A stretch of DNA of 64,000 nucleotides from CAVTGO01 sp963734275 (GTDB lineage Bacteria; Actinomycetota; UBA4738; HRBIN12), in NCBI GenBank assembly GCA_963734275.1, contig CAVTGO010000002.1, positions 173,313 through 237,312 of the forward strand, in the 5' to 3' direction. The notes beneath the pieces are model-generated. The model saw only the letters and a program-made list of their open reading frames with translations, ran no database searches and was not told the origin of the DNA. A program made the translations under genes and the position numbers. Below, one piece after another: positions 48,103 to 57,302 of this stretch. Each line of letters opens with the position of its first letter. Position 1 is the first letter of the stretch.

Positions 48103-50754
48103 ATGGCGACCCACCGCCGTTCCGGCGCGAGCAACGCCGCCCGCTTCCTGTGGGGGTTCCTGACCCTCGCCCTCCTGGTCGCGCTGCTGGTCTCCTTCGC
48201 CCTCTCCCGCTCGTCCATCGAGAAGGCCGAGACGGATGCCGAGGAGCGTGCGCAGGAGTACGCGGCCTCGGTCCTGTTCACGGCCCTCACCCCCGAGCTG
48301 GTCTCGAAGGACATCCTCGGGCCCGACTACCGGGATCTGATCATCCGCGTCCAGGCGGGCATCCTGTCCGACGATCGCGTCGCCCAGGTCCGGATCTGGA
48401 AGCCTGACGGCGACCTGATCTTCTCCACCGCGCAGCGCGACAAGATCACCGAGTTCGTCGCGCGGGACAACCCACAGATCGAGCAGGCCCTCGAGGGCGA
48501 CGTGGTGAGCCTGCTCACCGAATCGACCGTGGCGCCGAAGGCGGGTCTCACCGGCTCCAGCGAGCAGCTCTACGAGACGTTCGTCCCGCTCCGCCTCGCG
48601 AACCAGCTGAGCGTGTCGGGCGTCGTGCAGATCGACCAGCTGTACGCGGACATCCGCGCCGAAGGGCTCGAGGTCTGGCGGCCGGTGCAGATCGTGATCG
48701 CGATGCTGCTGCCGATCGCCCTCGTCCTGTTCGTGATCGCCATCCGCTCGAAGCCCGCCGCCGACGCCGCGGGTCGCGGCGGCGATGCCGTGATCGACGA
48801 CCGGAGGGTCCGCGACGCGGAGGAGCGCGCAGACGCGGCGGAGCGAGCCGCGCGCGACGCCGAGGACAGGCTCGCCGAGCTGCGGCGCCGGGCCGACGTC
48901 CCCGCCGGGGCCGCGGCCGCCACCGCCGATGCCTCGACCGCGCAGGTCGAGGAGCTCGACCTGCGGCTCCGCGCAACCGAGGCCGAGCGCGAGCAGCACT
49001 TGGGCGAGATCCAGCGTCTGCGCGCGGCACTCGCCGAGAAGGAGGCCACCATCGCGATCGCGCGCGAGGGGGCGACCGGGACGCACGCCGAGACCCTGCG
49101 GGCGCAGGAGCTCGTGAGCCGAGCCGAGCTCCTCGCCACCGAGTCTGAGCAGCGTGCCACCGAGGCCGCTCAACGCGCCTCGGACGCGGACCGGCGCATC
49201 GTCGACGTGGAGACCCAGCTCAGGCTCGCCGAGCAGCGCGCGGCCGAACTCGAGACGAGCGCGGCCGCCGCGGCTGCGGCGAGCGCGAAGACGAAGGAGG
49301 CGGAGGGCAAGAAGGCCGCGGCGGAGCTCCGCTCCGCTCAGCTCGAACGCGACGAGGCGCAGCTGAAGCTCGCCGAGGTCGAGACCGCGCTCGCGGACGC
49401 GACCGGGAGGCTGGCGGAGCGCGAGGCGGCGACCGCCGGCGTGAGCCAGGAGCGCTCGCTGATCGCCAAGGAGCGCGACGACCTCGTCTCCAAGCTGAAG
49501 GAGAAGGACGCGGACCTCGCCGTCCGGATCCGGGAGCTCGAGGCGAAGAACGAGCAGCTGGCCGCGAAGGACGGCGAGCTCTCGGCCAAGACCGAGGAGC
49601 TCGCGGCTCGCGACGCGGAGCTCCAGGGCAGAGCCAGCGAGCTCGCCGCCAGAGACGCGGAGGTGGCCGCCAGAGGCAAGGACATCGAGGCCAAGGACGC
49701 CGAGCTCGCGGCGAAGGTGAAGGAGATCGCCGCGAAGGACGAGGACATCGCGGGGCGGGCCAAGGAGCTCGTGGCGCTCGGGGCGGAGCTGGCGGCCCTG
49801 AAGACGGCGACGGAGAACGCTGCGAAGGAGGCCGCCGATCGCGCGGCCACGGAGGCGAAGGAGGCCGCAGATCGCGCGGCCAAGGAGGCGGCCCGGCTCG
49901 CGCAGCTGGAGGCGGAGCTGGCCTCCGTCAGGTCCGAGGCCGGTGAAGGCGAGGCGCGAGCCAAGGGCCTGGTGGCCACGCTCGCTGCGGCCGAGGCGAA
50001 GGCGCTGGAGGAGGAGGAGGCTCGCGTGGCGCTCGAGGCCAAGGCGGCGGAGGAGGAGCGGGCGCTCGAGGCCAAGGCGGCCGAAGCGGAGGCGACCCGA
50101 GCCGCGCTCGAGGGCAAGGAGGCCGAGGCGGAGGCGACCCGAGCCGCGCTCGAGAACGCGCAGGTGAGGGCGACGGCGGCCGAGGAGACCCGGGCGGCCC
50201 TCGAAGCCGAGTTGGCCGAGGTGAGGGCGGCCGCGGCCGCGCAGCCCGAGGGTCCCACGGTGGACGAGCTCCAGGCTCGGGTCAAGGAGCTGGAGGATCA
50301 GCGCCGTCAAGACGTCACCGATCTGCAGCGCGCGCAGGAGGCCCTCGCGAACACCCAGCTCGAGTTCCAGCAGACCGCGCGCAAGCTCAAGGAGGCCGAT
50401 AGCAAGATCCGCGAGCTCGAGGACGAAGGCGTCGAGCGCCGGCTCGAGCGCCCGGAGCCCGCGCCCCGAGAGCCCTCGTTCGGGCCGGCGCCGGCGTACA
50501 CGGAGCCGGCGTTCCAGGAGGCGGCGTACCAGCGGCCCGCCTACGACGAGCCCGCCTACGAGGAGGGGGCTCCCCTGTCGTCGTTCGCGGCGCGGCTGTC
50601 CTCGCTCCGCGAGGAGATCGCCTCGGCCACGCACCCGGCCGGAGTCGACGGGGGGACGCCGGAGGAGCCGGCGGAGGAGACCTTGTCGCTGCGCGAGCGA
50701 CTCGCGCGGGCCGCCGCGGCCCGCCACCGCGCGCCGGGCGGGCCGCCCGACTAG
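48103..50754 (+). CDS. receptor-like protein with a very long coiled coil
   Basis: 883 residues from ATG at 48103. A helix (RFLWGFLTLALLVALLVSFA), an outer sensor-like domain of about 170 residues (with RVAQVRIWKPDGDLIFSTAQ, like a Cache/PDC core), and a second helix near 205-225 (IVIAMLLPIALVLFVIAI) come first. Then follow more than 500 residues of Ala/Glu/Lys/Arg coiled coil with heptads such as AAKDGELSAKTEELAARD. The end is a Pro/Tyr-rich linker (PAYDEPAYEE) and a short helix. No kinase, GGDEF or methyl-accepting module is seen. It may be a polar scaffold or signal antenna. No ribosome binding site is visible; a TAGGCT box lies at 48059-48064. Confidence 0.8.
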   Translation: MATHRRSGASNAARFLWGFLTLALLVALLVSFALSRSSIEKAETDAEERAQEYAASVLFTALTPELVSKDILGPDYRDLIIRVQAGILSDDRVAQVRIWKPDGDLIFSTAQRDKITEFVARDNPQIEQALEGDVVSLLTESTVAPKAGLTGSSEQLYETFVPLRLANQLSVSGVVQIDQLYADIRAEGLEVWRPVQIVIAMLLPIALVLFVIAIRSKPAADAAGRGGDAVIDDRRVRDAEERADAAERAARDAEDRLAELRRRADVPAGAAAATADASTAQVEELDLRLRATEAEREQHLGEIQRLRAALAEKEATIAIAREGATGTHAETLRAQELVSRAELLATESEQRATEAAQRASDADRRIVDVETQLRLAEQRAAELETSAAAAAAASAKTKEAEGKKAAAELRSAQLERDEAQLKLAEVETALADATGRLAEREAATAGVSQERSLIAKERDDLVSKLKEKDADLAVRIRELEAKNEQLAAKDGELSAKTEELAARDAELQGRASELAARDAEVAARGKDIEAKDAELAAKVKEIAAKDEDIAGRAKELVALGAELAALKTATENAAKEAADRAATEAKEAADRAAKEAARLAQLEAELASVRSEAGEGEARAKGLVATLAAAEAKALEEEEARVALEAKAAEEERALEAKAAEAEATRAALEGKEAEAEATRAALENAQVRATAAEETRAALEAELAEVRAAAAAQPEGPTVDELQARVKELEDQRRQDVTDLQRAQEALANTQLEFQQTARKLKEADSKIRELEDEGVERRLERPEPAPREPSFGPAPAYTEPAFQEAAYQRPAYDEPAYEEGAPLSSFAARLSSLREEIASATHPAGVDGGTPEEPAEETLSLRERLARAAAARHRAPGGPPD

Positions 50755-51329
50755 CGGCGCGTCGGCTCGGGGAGTAGGTCCACCGCGTAACCGGACAGCA
50801 GCGTGCGCTGCACGTCAACGGCCGGCAGAACCGTGCGGACCCGGTACCCGTACCGGAGCGCGAGCTCGAGGTGGGGCTCGCAGAGCGGGACCATCCGCCC
50901 GCCTCGATGCCTGACGACGACGTCGCATCGGGAGGACGACCGTCCCCACTGCCAGAAGCACAGCAGGCACACGAGCCGTAGGCGCTGGGGGTAGGCGAGC
51001 TCGGCCCGATACCCATTCGCGTGCTCGACGACGCGGCCCCAGAGCGCCACGGTCCCGATGACGGCGGGGTCGCGCGTGCGCCGCAGGGCGTCGGGATCGT
51101 GGACCGCGTGCAGGCCGCACGAGCACCAGGGATCGGGGACCGGCCCGCGATGACGACGGCGACACTCGGCCCGCGCGGGGCGACGTTCGGGCCACGGCCG
51201 CCCATCCCCGGCGATCGGTCGCAGGGACGCGTCGGTTCCGTCGCGGGAGCCGGCCAGCGTCCAGGCCCGCCAGCTCTCGATCGCCTCGGAGATCGTCGAG
51301 GTGCCCGGCTCCAGCAGCGTCCCGAGCAT
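50751..51329 (-). CDS. Cys-rich protein of unknown function, likely zinc-binding
   Basis: 192 residues. Cysteine/histidine clusters: CRRRH, WCSCGLHAVHDP, CLLCFWQWGRSSSRC, and CEPH near the end. The middle block IGTVALWGRVVEHANGYRAE with AYPQRLRL looks like a family-specific core. It could be a DNA- or protein-binding zinc module. No family name is known to me. ATG at 51329 lies 3 bases after the small Pro-rich gene. It converges with the coiled-coil gene with a 4-base overlap. Confidence 0.7.
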   Translation of the reverse strand: MLGTLLEPGTSTISEAIESWRAWTLAGSRDGTDASLRPIAGDGRPWPERRPARAECRRRHRGPVPDPWCSCGLHAVHDPDALRRTRDPAVIGTVALWGRVVEHANGYRAELAYPQRLRLVCLLCFWQWGRSSSRCDVVVRHRGGRMVPLCEPHLELALRYGYRVRTVLPAVDVQRTLLSGYAVDLLPEPTRR

Positions 51330-51332
51330 CGG

Positions 51333-51470
51333 CTACGCGGGGGGCTCCGCGGGCTCGGGCGCCGGGTACGGCGCCGGGGCCGGGGAAGGCTCGGGCAGTG
51401 TGACGGGCTCGGGGATCGGCAGGACGACGGGTTCGACCTCGATGATGCGTCGCGGGGGACCGATGTCCAT
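51333..51470 (-). CDS. 45-residue proline-rich protein
   Basis: MDIGPPRRIIEVEPVVLPIP then an alternating Pro/Ala/Glu tail. ATG at 51470 has GAGGAGGG six bases upstream, one of the best ribosome binding sites in the window. The RRIIEVEP segment resembles short proline-rich peptides often seen in actinobacteria. It is 3 bases upstream of the Cys-rich gene and surely co-translated with it. Function unknown. Confidence 0.7.
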   Translation of the reverse strand: MDIGPPRRIIEVEPVVLPIPEPVTLPEPSPAPAPYPAPEPAEPPA

Positions 51471-51554
51471 GGGGATCCCTCCTCGCGTGCGGTCATTCGC
51501 CACGCCAGGGCACGAGCCTACCTCCCGTGCATGCGGTCGCGCCAGGCCGGTTCC

Positions 51555-52640
51555 TCAGCCGCGCACGAGCTTGAAGATGCCGTCGAAGTCGCTGAAGTAG
51601 ATCGTCCCGCCGGGTCCGACCTCGAACGAGAGGGTCCCGCTCGGATGGTCGTAGACGACCGTGCGGCGCACGACCCCGTTCCGGTCGCCGTCCAGGATCA
51701 TCCGGTAGACGGGGCCGCTGTTGACGCCGCCGAAGAACGCGGCGCCCTGGCTGCGGTGGCCGAGGCCGCAGCCGTCGCAGAACGCGATCCCGGTGATGCC
51801 GATCGGGTCGTCGAAGTACGTCTCGGGCAGCACCGGGTCGGGCCCGTCCTGGTTCGTGTTCCCCGGCGAGGAGCCATCGCAGGTCTGGTTGGGCCCCCAG
51901 CCGTAGTTGCGGCCTCGGCGGATGACGTTCACCTCGTCGTTGCATCCTGGGCCGTTCTCGCTCTCCCACAGGTTGCCCGTGAACGGGTCGAACGCGAACC
52001 CGAAGGAGTTGCGGATCCCGAACGCCCAGATCCGGTCGTCGAACGGGTTCGTCGCGGGCACGTCGCCGTTCGCATCGATCCGCAGGATCTTGCCGAGGTC
52101 GTTGTTGGACCGGTCCTGTGCGTTCGACGGATCGTGCCCCTCTCCCACGATCGCGTAGAGCCTGCGGTCCGGACCGAACGCGATGCGCCCCCCGTTGTGA
52201 TACGGGCTGGAGCTCGCCTCGCTGCTGAAGATCACCTTCTGGTTGGTCCCCGAGCCCTCGTCGTCGCGGAACCGCAGGATCTGGTTGCGCAGGTTCCCGC
52301 CGGACGTCCGTGTGACGTAGATGTACACGAACGGCTCGGCCGGGTACCGCGGGTGGAGCGCGATGCCGAGCATCCCGCGCTCGCCTTCCCCGTTCACGCC
52401 CGACACCGTGACGAACGCCGAGTCGTCGCCCGAGGCCATGTCGATCACGCGGACCTCGCCGGTGTTCTTCTCGACGTACCAGATCTGCTTGCCGGGGCCG
52501 AACGTGATCGCCACCGGCGCGTCGAGGCCGCCGGCGACCTCCCGGGCGTCGATCGCGCTCGCGGCGGCCGCCGTCGCGGCCAGGGTCAGCGTGCAGAGCA
52601 GGAGGGTTGCCGCGGTGGTCGCCGCGCGGTGTCTGAGCAT
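51555..52640 (-). CDS. PQQ-dependent sugar dehydrogenase family beta-propeller
   Basis: 361 residues, secreted (signal LLLCTLTLAATAAAASA). It is a six-blade propeller of the glucose/sorbosone dehydrogenase type: GLDAPVAITFGPGKQIWYVE, GERGMLGIALHPRYP, YHNGGRIAFGPDRRLYAIVGE, GIRNSFGFAFDPFTG, and NYGWGP. It probably oxidises a sugar or aldose outside with PQQ, but no PQQ synthesis genes are nearby. ATG at 52640 has AGGAG upstream; upstream in-frame codons do not add signal features. Divergent from the CoxL-like gene. Confidence 0.86.
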   Translation of the reverse strand: MLRHRAATTAATLLLCTLTLAATAAAASAIDAREVAGGLDAPVAITFGPGKQIWYVEKNTGEVRVIDMASGDDSAFVTVSGVNGEGERGMLGIALHPRYPAEPFVYIYVTRTSGGNLRNQILRFRDDEGSGTNQKVIFSSEASSSPYHNGGRIAFGPDRRLYAIVGEGHDPSNAQDRSNNDLGKILRIDANGDVPATNPFDDRIWAFGIRNSFGFAFDPFTGNLWESENGPGCNDEVNVIRRGRNYGWGPNQTCDGSSPGNTNQDGPDPVLPETYFDDPIGITGIAFCDGCGLGHRSQGAAFFGGVNSGPVYRMILDGDRNGVVRRTVVYDHPSGTLSFEVGPGGTIYFSDFDGIFKLVRG

Positions 52641-52654
52641 GCGTCGGTCTCCTC

Positions 52655-52660
52655 TACAGT
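52655..52660 (+). promoter_or_regulatory. -10 element for the CoxL-like gene (leaderless)
   Basis: TACAGT ends 9 bases before the ATG at 52670. Confidence 0.45.
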
Positions 52661-52669
52661 GTGCCCGCA

Positions 52670-54958
52670 ATGACCTCGTCGATCTTCGGCAACGTCGTCC
52701 ACCGTATCGAGGACCCCCGGTTCCTGACCGGGCGGTCTCGCTACGTGGACGACCTACAGACCGAGGGGGCGCTGCGGGTCGTGTTCGTGCGCTCCATCAT
52801 GGCGCACGCGCGCCTCGGAACCGTGGACCTGTCGGCCGCGGCGGCGATGCCGGGAGTCGCAGCCGTCCTGACGGCCACCGAGCTCGACCTGCCATCCCAA
52901 CCGCCCGCCGGCAACGTCGAGGGGCCCTTCGGCCTGCCCCCGCTCGCCTCGTCCGCCGTCCGGTACGTGGGCGAGCCGATCGCGATGGTGCTGGCCGGGT
53001 CCGTGGCCCAGGCGCTGGATGCCGCCGAGGCAGTGGGGGTGGACTACGAGCCGCTCCCGACGGTCGTCGGGATCGACGCTGCCTTGGCGGAGGACGGCCC
53101 GGTGCTGTTCCCCGCGGCAGGAACGAACCTGGCGGCGTCGTTCGAGGCCGGCTGGGACGTCGACGTCCTGGACGACGCCGAGGTGGTGGTCCGCGTCCGG
53201 ATGGTGCACCAGCGGCTCGCGCCCGTGCCGATGGAGGGCAACGCGACGCTCGCCGAGCCGGGCCCGGGAGGCACGCTCACGGTCTGGGTGTCCTCGCAGG
53301 TGCCGTTCGACGTCCGCGACGATGTGGCCGACGTGCTCGGTCTGGACCGTGACGCCGTCCGCGTCGTGGCCCCCGACGTCGGTGGCGGGTTCGGGACCAA
53401 GGGCCACGTGTACGCCGAGCAGCTGCTGTGCGCGGCCGCGGCCGTCCGGCTGGGTCGGGCGGTCGCGTGGGCGGAGTCCCGTTCGGAGAGCATGGTGGCG
53501 CTGCACCATGGGCGCGCGCAGAGGCACGAGGTGGAGCTCGGCGCACAGCGCGACGGCACGATGACCGGCCTGCGCGTGGACATGGTGGCCGACCTCGGCG
53601 CCTACCCGGTCGGCGCGTACGTTCTCCCGAACACCCAGACGATGCTGCCGGGCGCCTACCGGATCCCGCGCGTGGCCTCGCGCGGACGCATGGTCGTGAC
53701 CAACGCGACGCCGGTCGATGCGTATCGGGGGGCCGGCCGGCCCGAGGCGGCTTTGTCGATCGAGCGCGCCGTCGACCTGCTCGCGACCGAGCTCGGGATG
53801 GACCCCGTCGAGCTCCGGCGGCGCAACCTGATCCCGCCCGACGCGTTCCCGTTCACGACCGCGGTCGGATCCGTCTACGACGTCGGCGACTACGAGCGCG
53901 CCCTGGACGAGGCCCTCCGGCTTGCCCGGTACGCCGATCTTCGCGCGGAGCAGGCGGAGCGTCGCGCCCGGGACGAGCGTCTGGCGATCGGCATCGGGGT
54001 CAGCACCTACGTCGAGGTCACGGGGGTCGCGCGCAAGGAGTACGCATCCCTGACGATCGAGCGCGACGGCGGGGCGACCGTGCGCGTCGGCACGAGCTCG
54101 CACGGACAGGGTCACGAGACGGCGTTCGCGCAGCTAGCGGCCGGCATCCTGCGGATGCACGCCGGAGCCGTGCGCGTGATCCACTCCGACACGGCCGAGG
54201 TCCCGCGGGGCGGTGGGACGTTCGCGTCGCGCTCGCTGCAGATCGGCGGCTCCTCGGTCTTCGAGTCGGGGACGGCCGTGGAGGCCAAGGCCCGCTCGTT
54301 GGCGGCCCACCTGCTCGAGGTCGGGACGGACGACGTCGTCCTGTTCGAGGACGGACGGATGGGCGTGGCCGGTGCTCCCGATACCGCCTTGTCGTGGGCC
54401 GAGCTCGCCGAGGCTGCCACGGATCCCTCGCGCCTCCCCGACGGGATGGAGCTCGGACTGTCGGCCGAGGGGCAGTTCGTCCAGCGCGGACTCACCTTCC
54501 CGTTCGGTACCCACGTCGCGGTGGTCGAGGTGGATCTGGAAACGGGAGACGCACGCCTGATCCGTCACGTCGCCGTGGACGATTGCGGACGTGTCCTGAA
54601 CCCGATGCTCGTCGAGGGGCAGATCCACGGCGGGCTGGGACAAGGGATCGCGCAGGCGCTCTTCGAAGAGGTCGTCTACGACGAGCAGGGGACGCCCCTC
54701 ACCTCGACCCTCGCGACGTACGCGATGCCCTCGGCGGCCGAGCTGCCGTCGTTCGAGACCGGCCGGACGGAGACGCCGACCCCGCTGAACCCGCTGGGGG
54801 CCAAGGGCGTCGGCGAGGCGGCCACGATCGGCTCGACACCGGCGGTCGTCAACGCCGTGGTGGACGCGCTCGCGCATCTCGGCGTGCGACATCTGGACAC
54901 GCCGCTCACGCCGGAGCGGGTGTGGCGGGCCATCCGCGCCGCGGCGGGGGATGCGTAG
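52670..54958 (+). CDS. molybdopterin-binding xanthine dehydrogenase/CoxL-type large subunit
   Basis: 762 residues. The fold matches aldehyde oxidase/CO dehydrogenase large subunits: RIEDPRFLTGRSRYVDDL at the start, VAPDVGGGFGTKGHVYAEQ, and the catalytic Glu in GVGEAATIGSTPAVVNA (E716). The active-site loop is AYRGAGR (351-357), the form II type, not the AYxCSFR of true CO dehydrogenase, so the substrate is probably another carbonyl or N-heterocycle. The FAD (CoxM) and FeS (CoxS) subunit genes are absent on both sides. ATG at 52670 (GTG at 52661 also in frame). Confidence 0.88.
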   Translation: MTSSIFGNVVHRIEDPRFLTGRSRYVDDLQTEGALRVVFVRSIMAHARLGTVDLSAAAAMPGVAAVLTATELDLPSQPPAGNVEGPFGLPPLASSAVRYVGEPIAMVLAGSVAQALDAAEAVGVDYEPLPTVVGIDAALAEDGPVLFPAAGTNLAASFEAGWDVDVLDDAEVVVRVRMVHQRLAPVPMEGNATLAEPGPGGTLTVWVSSQVPFDVRDDVADVLGLDRDAVRVVAPDVGGGFGTKGHVYAEQLLCAAAAVRLGRAVAWAESRSESMVALHHGRAQRHEVELGAQRDGTMTGLRVDMVADLGAYPVGAYVLPNTQTMLPGAYRIPRVASRGRMVVTNATPVDAYRGAGRPEAALSIERAVDLLATELGMDPVELRRRNLIPPDAFPFTTAVGSVYDVGDYERALDEALRLARYADLRAEQAERRARDERLAIGIGVSTYVEVTGVARKEYASLTIERDGGATVRVGTSSHGQGHETAFAQLAAGILRMHAGAVRVIHSDTAEVPRGGGTFASRSLQIGGSSVFESGTAVEAKARSLAAHLLEVGTDDVVLFEDGRMGVAGAPDTALSWAELAEAATDPSRLPDGMELGLSAEGQFVQRGLTFPFGTHVAVVEVDLETGDARLIRHVAVDDCGRVLNPMLVEGQIHGGLGQGIAQALFEEVVYDEQGTPLTSTLATYAMPSAAELPSFETGRTETPTPLNPLGAKGVGEAATIGSTPAVVNAVVDALAHLGVRHLDTPLTPERVWRAIRAAAGDA

Positions 54959-55457
54959 GCTGGTGCCCATGCGCCGGTGGATGCTCGTCGTCGTCGCGAC
55001 GCTCTCGGTCCTGTCCGCCTCGTGCTCCGAGGGCGTGGAGCAGGCGACCGACGTCCTGACGCGCACGCCGACCGTCTCCCCGACGCCGACGCCGACGCCG
55101 ACGCTCGCCTCGCCCAGCCCGTCGCCGTCCTCGGAGCCGGGCGAGGAGCCGGCGATCGAGGTCGCCACGCCGGTATCCGGTGACGAGGTCGTGAGCCCGA
55201 TCCGGATCTCGGGGACGGCGGACGTGTTCGAGGCCACCGTGAGCGTCCGCGTGCTCGGCGGCGACGGACAGGAGCTCGCAGCGACCTTCGCGACCGCGAC
55301 GTGTGGCAGCGGGTGTCGCGGAGAGTTCGAGGTGGAGCTGTTCTTCTTCGTCGAGGAGCGCCAGCCCGGCACGGTCGAGGTCTTCGAAGAGAGCGCCGAG
55401 GATGGCTCGGTGATCAACCTCGTGAGCGTGCCCGTCATCCTCGTGCCCGGATCGTGA
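54951..55457 (+). CDS. lipoprotein with Gmad2 (Ig-like) domain
   Basis: 168 residues. A lipobox LSVLSASC in the leader is followed by a Thr/Pro/Ser-rich stretch (RTPTVSPTPTPTPTLASPSP). The Gmad2-type domain reads VATPVSGDEVVSPIRISGTA...FEATVSVRVLG with a CGSGC pair. Anchored outside the membrane; ligand unknown. ATG at 54951 overlaps the CoxL-like stop by 8 bases; ATG at 54969 also keeps the lipobox. Confidence 0.8.
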   Translation: MRRLVPMRRWMLVVVATLSVLSASCSEGVEQATDVLTRTPTVSPTPTPTPTLASPSPSPSSEPGEEPAIEVATPVSGDEVVSPIRISGTADVFEATVSVRVLGGDGQELAATFATATCGSGCRGEFEVELFFFVEERQPGTVEVFEESAEDGSVINLVSVPVILVPGS

Positions 55458-55466
55458 GCAGACTGC

Positions 55467-55472
55467 TACCCT
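55467..55472 (+). promoter_or_regulatory. -10 element for the S9 peptidase gene (leaderless)
   Basis: TGCTACCCT is an extended -10 ending 10 bases before ATG at 55483. Confidence 0.45.
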
Positions 55473-55482
55473 GCCCGCCGCC

Positions 55483-57297
55483 ATGACGGTCGATCAGGAT
55501 CTCCCGCTCTGGGAGCAGCGCTACCACGCCCCCACGCCGACGTTCCCGCACTGGTCGCGCTCGGCGCCGGACCGGCTGGTGCTGATGTCGGACGAAGAGG
55601 GCTCGTTCCAGGGCTACACCTGGGATCGCTCGACCGGGTCCCGCCTGCGATTCACGGACGAGCCGGTCGGCGTGCTCTACGCGACGGTCTCCGGCGACGG
55701 GAACGAGGCGATCTGGTTCTCGGACCCCACCGGGGACGAGTCCGGCCGGTGGCTCGCGGTCCCGTTCGAGGGCGGCGAGCCGCGTGAGCTGTTCCCCGGA
55801 GCTCCGCTCGGATGGCCGGACGGCCTCGCGATCGGACGCGAGCGGGTGGTCGGCGTGATCGCCGACCGCGACGGCTTCGGCCTCTACGCATCCGAGGACG
55901 GGGGGCCGGCCAAGGAACTGCTGCGCGACGTCGATCAGGTCTCGTTCTCCGGGACGGACTTCCACGTCGAGGGGTTCAACGTGTCCGGCCTGTCGGCGGA
56001 CGAGACGCTCGTGTGCGTCGAGGTCGCCCAGGACGGGGACAACATCCATCGCGCGCTCCGGGTCCTCGACGCTCGTACCGGCTCCGTCGTCGGCGAGCTC
56101 GCGGACGGCCCCGGCCTCGGCCTCTTGTCGTTCGCCTGGTCGCCGGTGCCGGGCGACCAGCGCCTGCTCTTCGGCTACGAGCGCGACGACCTGATGCGAC
56201 CGGCCATCTGGGACGTCTCGAGCGGGGAGCGCAAGGACATCGCGCTCGAGCTGCCGGGCGAGGCGATCCCCGTCGACTGGTGGCCGGGCGCCGACCAGGT
56301 CCTGTTCGCTCATCTGTTCCGCGGCCGGGACCGCCTGTACCGGCTCGACCTCCAGACGGAGACGCTCACCGAGATCCTCCATCCACCGGGCGAGATCCAC
56401 GGCGCCCGGGTGCGGCCGGACGGTCGCGTGTGGCTCCGCGTCTCGAGCGGCGACCGTGCCTCGCGCCTGCTGGACGACGCCGGGACGGAGGTCTTCGCGC
56501 CCGAGCGCCCCGGTCTGCGCGAGGGGCGCCCGTACCGCGAGTGGCTGTTCCGCAATCCAGACGGCGATCTGGTGCACGGGTGGCTCGTCCTGCCCGAGGG
56601 TGAGGGCCCCTTCCCGACGTACCTGAAGGTCCACGGCGGACCGAACTGGCTCTACCTGGACACGTGGTGGACCGACGTCCAGGCGCTCCTCGACCACGGG
56701 TACGCCGTGGCGATGGTCAACTACCGCGGCTCGATCGGCTACGGGCGGCGGTTCCGCGATCACATCATCGGCAATATCGGATTCCCCGAGGTGGAGGACG
56801 TGCTTGCGGGGCTCGACGACCTGGTGGCACGTGGGGTCGCCGAACCGACCCGCGTCGCGATCGGCGGCTGGTCGTGGGGCGGCTACATCACGCTGCTCGC
56901 TCTCGGAACGCATCCGGACCGGTTCGCGGCCGGGGTCGCGGCCGTGCCGGTCGGCGACTACATGGGGTCCTACGACGACTCGGCGCCGTCGCTGCAGGCT
57001 TACGACCGCTCTCTGATCGGCGGGGTCGTGCACGACCTCCCCGATTTCGTCCGGGAGCGCTCCCCGATCACCTACGTGGGCGACGTGCGCGCGCCGGTGC
57101 TGGTGCTGGTCGGCGAGCACGACACGCGGTGCACCCCAGGCCAGGTCTACGCCTACGTGTACGCGCTGAAGGCCGCCGGCGGCGACGCGGAGCTCTACAG
57201 CTACGCCGAGGGCCACAGCTCCTACATCGTCGAGGAGGAGGTGCGCGAGTGGCGCACGGTCATGGAGTTCCTCCTGCGGCGGATGCCGCCGGGGTAG
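55483..57297 (+). CDS. S9-family prolyl oligopeptidase-like serine peptidase
   Basis: 604 residues. An N-terminal beta-propeller (about 20-350) is followed by an alpha/beta-hydrolase domain. The nucleophile is S464 in GGWSWGGY, the acid D547 in LVGEHDTR, and the base H578 in AEGHSSYIV. No signal peptide, so cytoplasmic cleavage of small peptides is likely. It converges with gdhA with a 5-base gap. Confidence 0.91.
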   Translation: MTVDQDLPLWEQRYHAPTPTFPHWSRSAPDRLVLMSDEEGSFQGYTWDRSTGSRLRFTDEPVGVLYATVSGDGNEAIWFSDPTGDESGRWLAVPFEGGEPRELFPGAPLGWPDGLAIGRERVVGVIADRDGFGLYASEDGGPAKELLRDVDQVSFSGTDFHVEGFNVSGLSADETLVCVEVAQDGDNIHRALRVLDARTGSVVGELADGPGLGLLSFAWSPVPGDQRLLFGYERDDLMRPAIWDVSSGERKDIALELPGEAIPVDWWPGADQVLFAHLFRGRDRLYRLDLQTETLTEILHPPGEIHGARVRPDGRVWLRVSSGDRASRLLDDAGTEVFAPERPGLREGRPYREWLFRNPDGDLVHGWLVLPEGEGPFPTYLKVHGGPNWLYLDTWWTDVQALLDHGYAVAMVNYRGSIGYGRRFRDHIIGNIGFPEVEDVLAGLDDLVARGVAEPTRVAIGGWSWGGYITLLALGTHPDRFAAGVAAVPVGDYMGSYDDSAPSLQAYDRSLIGGVVHDLPDFVRERSPITYVGDVRAPVLVLVGEHDTRCTPGQVYAYVYALKAAGGDAELYSYAEGHSSYIVEEEVREWRTVMEFLLRRMPPG

Positions 57298-57302
57298 GCC
57301 CG

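Noticed and set aside
47929..50727. Minus-strand open frame opposite the coiled-coil gene with Leu/Arg/Gly repeats
   Set aside because: It mirrors the repetitive coiled coil; the plus-strand protein has membrane helices, a sensor-like domain and heptads.
52670..54958. True aerobic CO dehydrogenase CoxL
   Set aside because: The active-site loop is AYRGAGR, not the form I AYxCSFR type, and coxM/coxS are absent.
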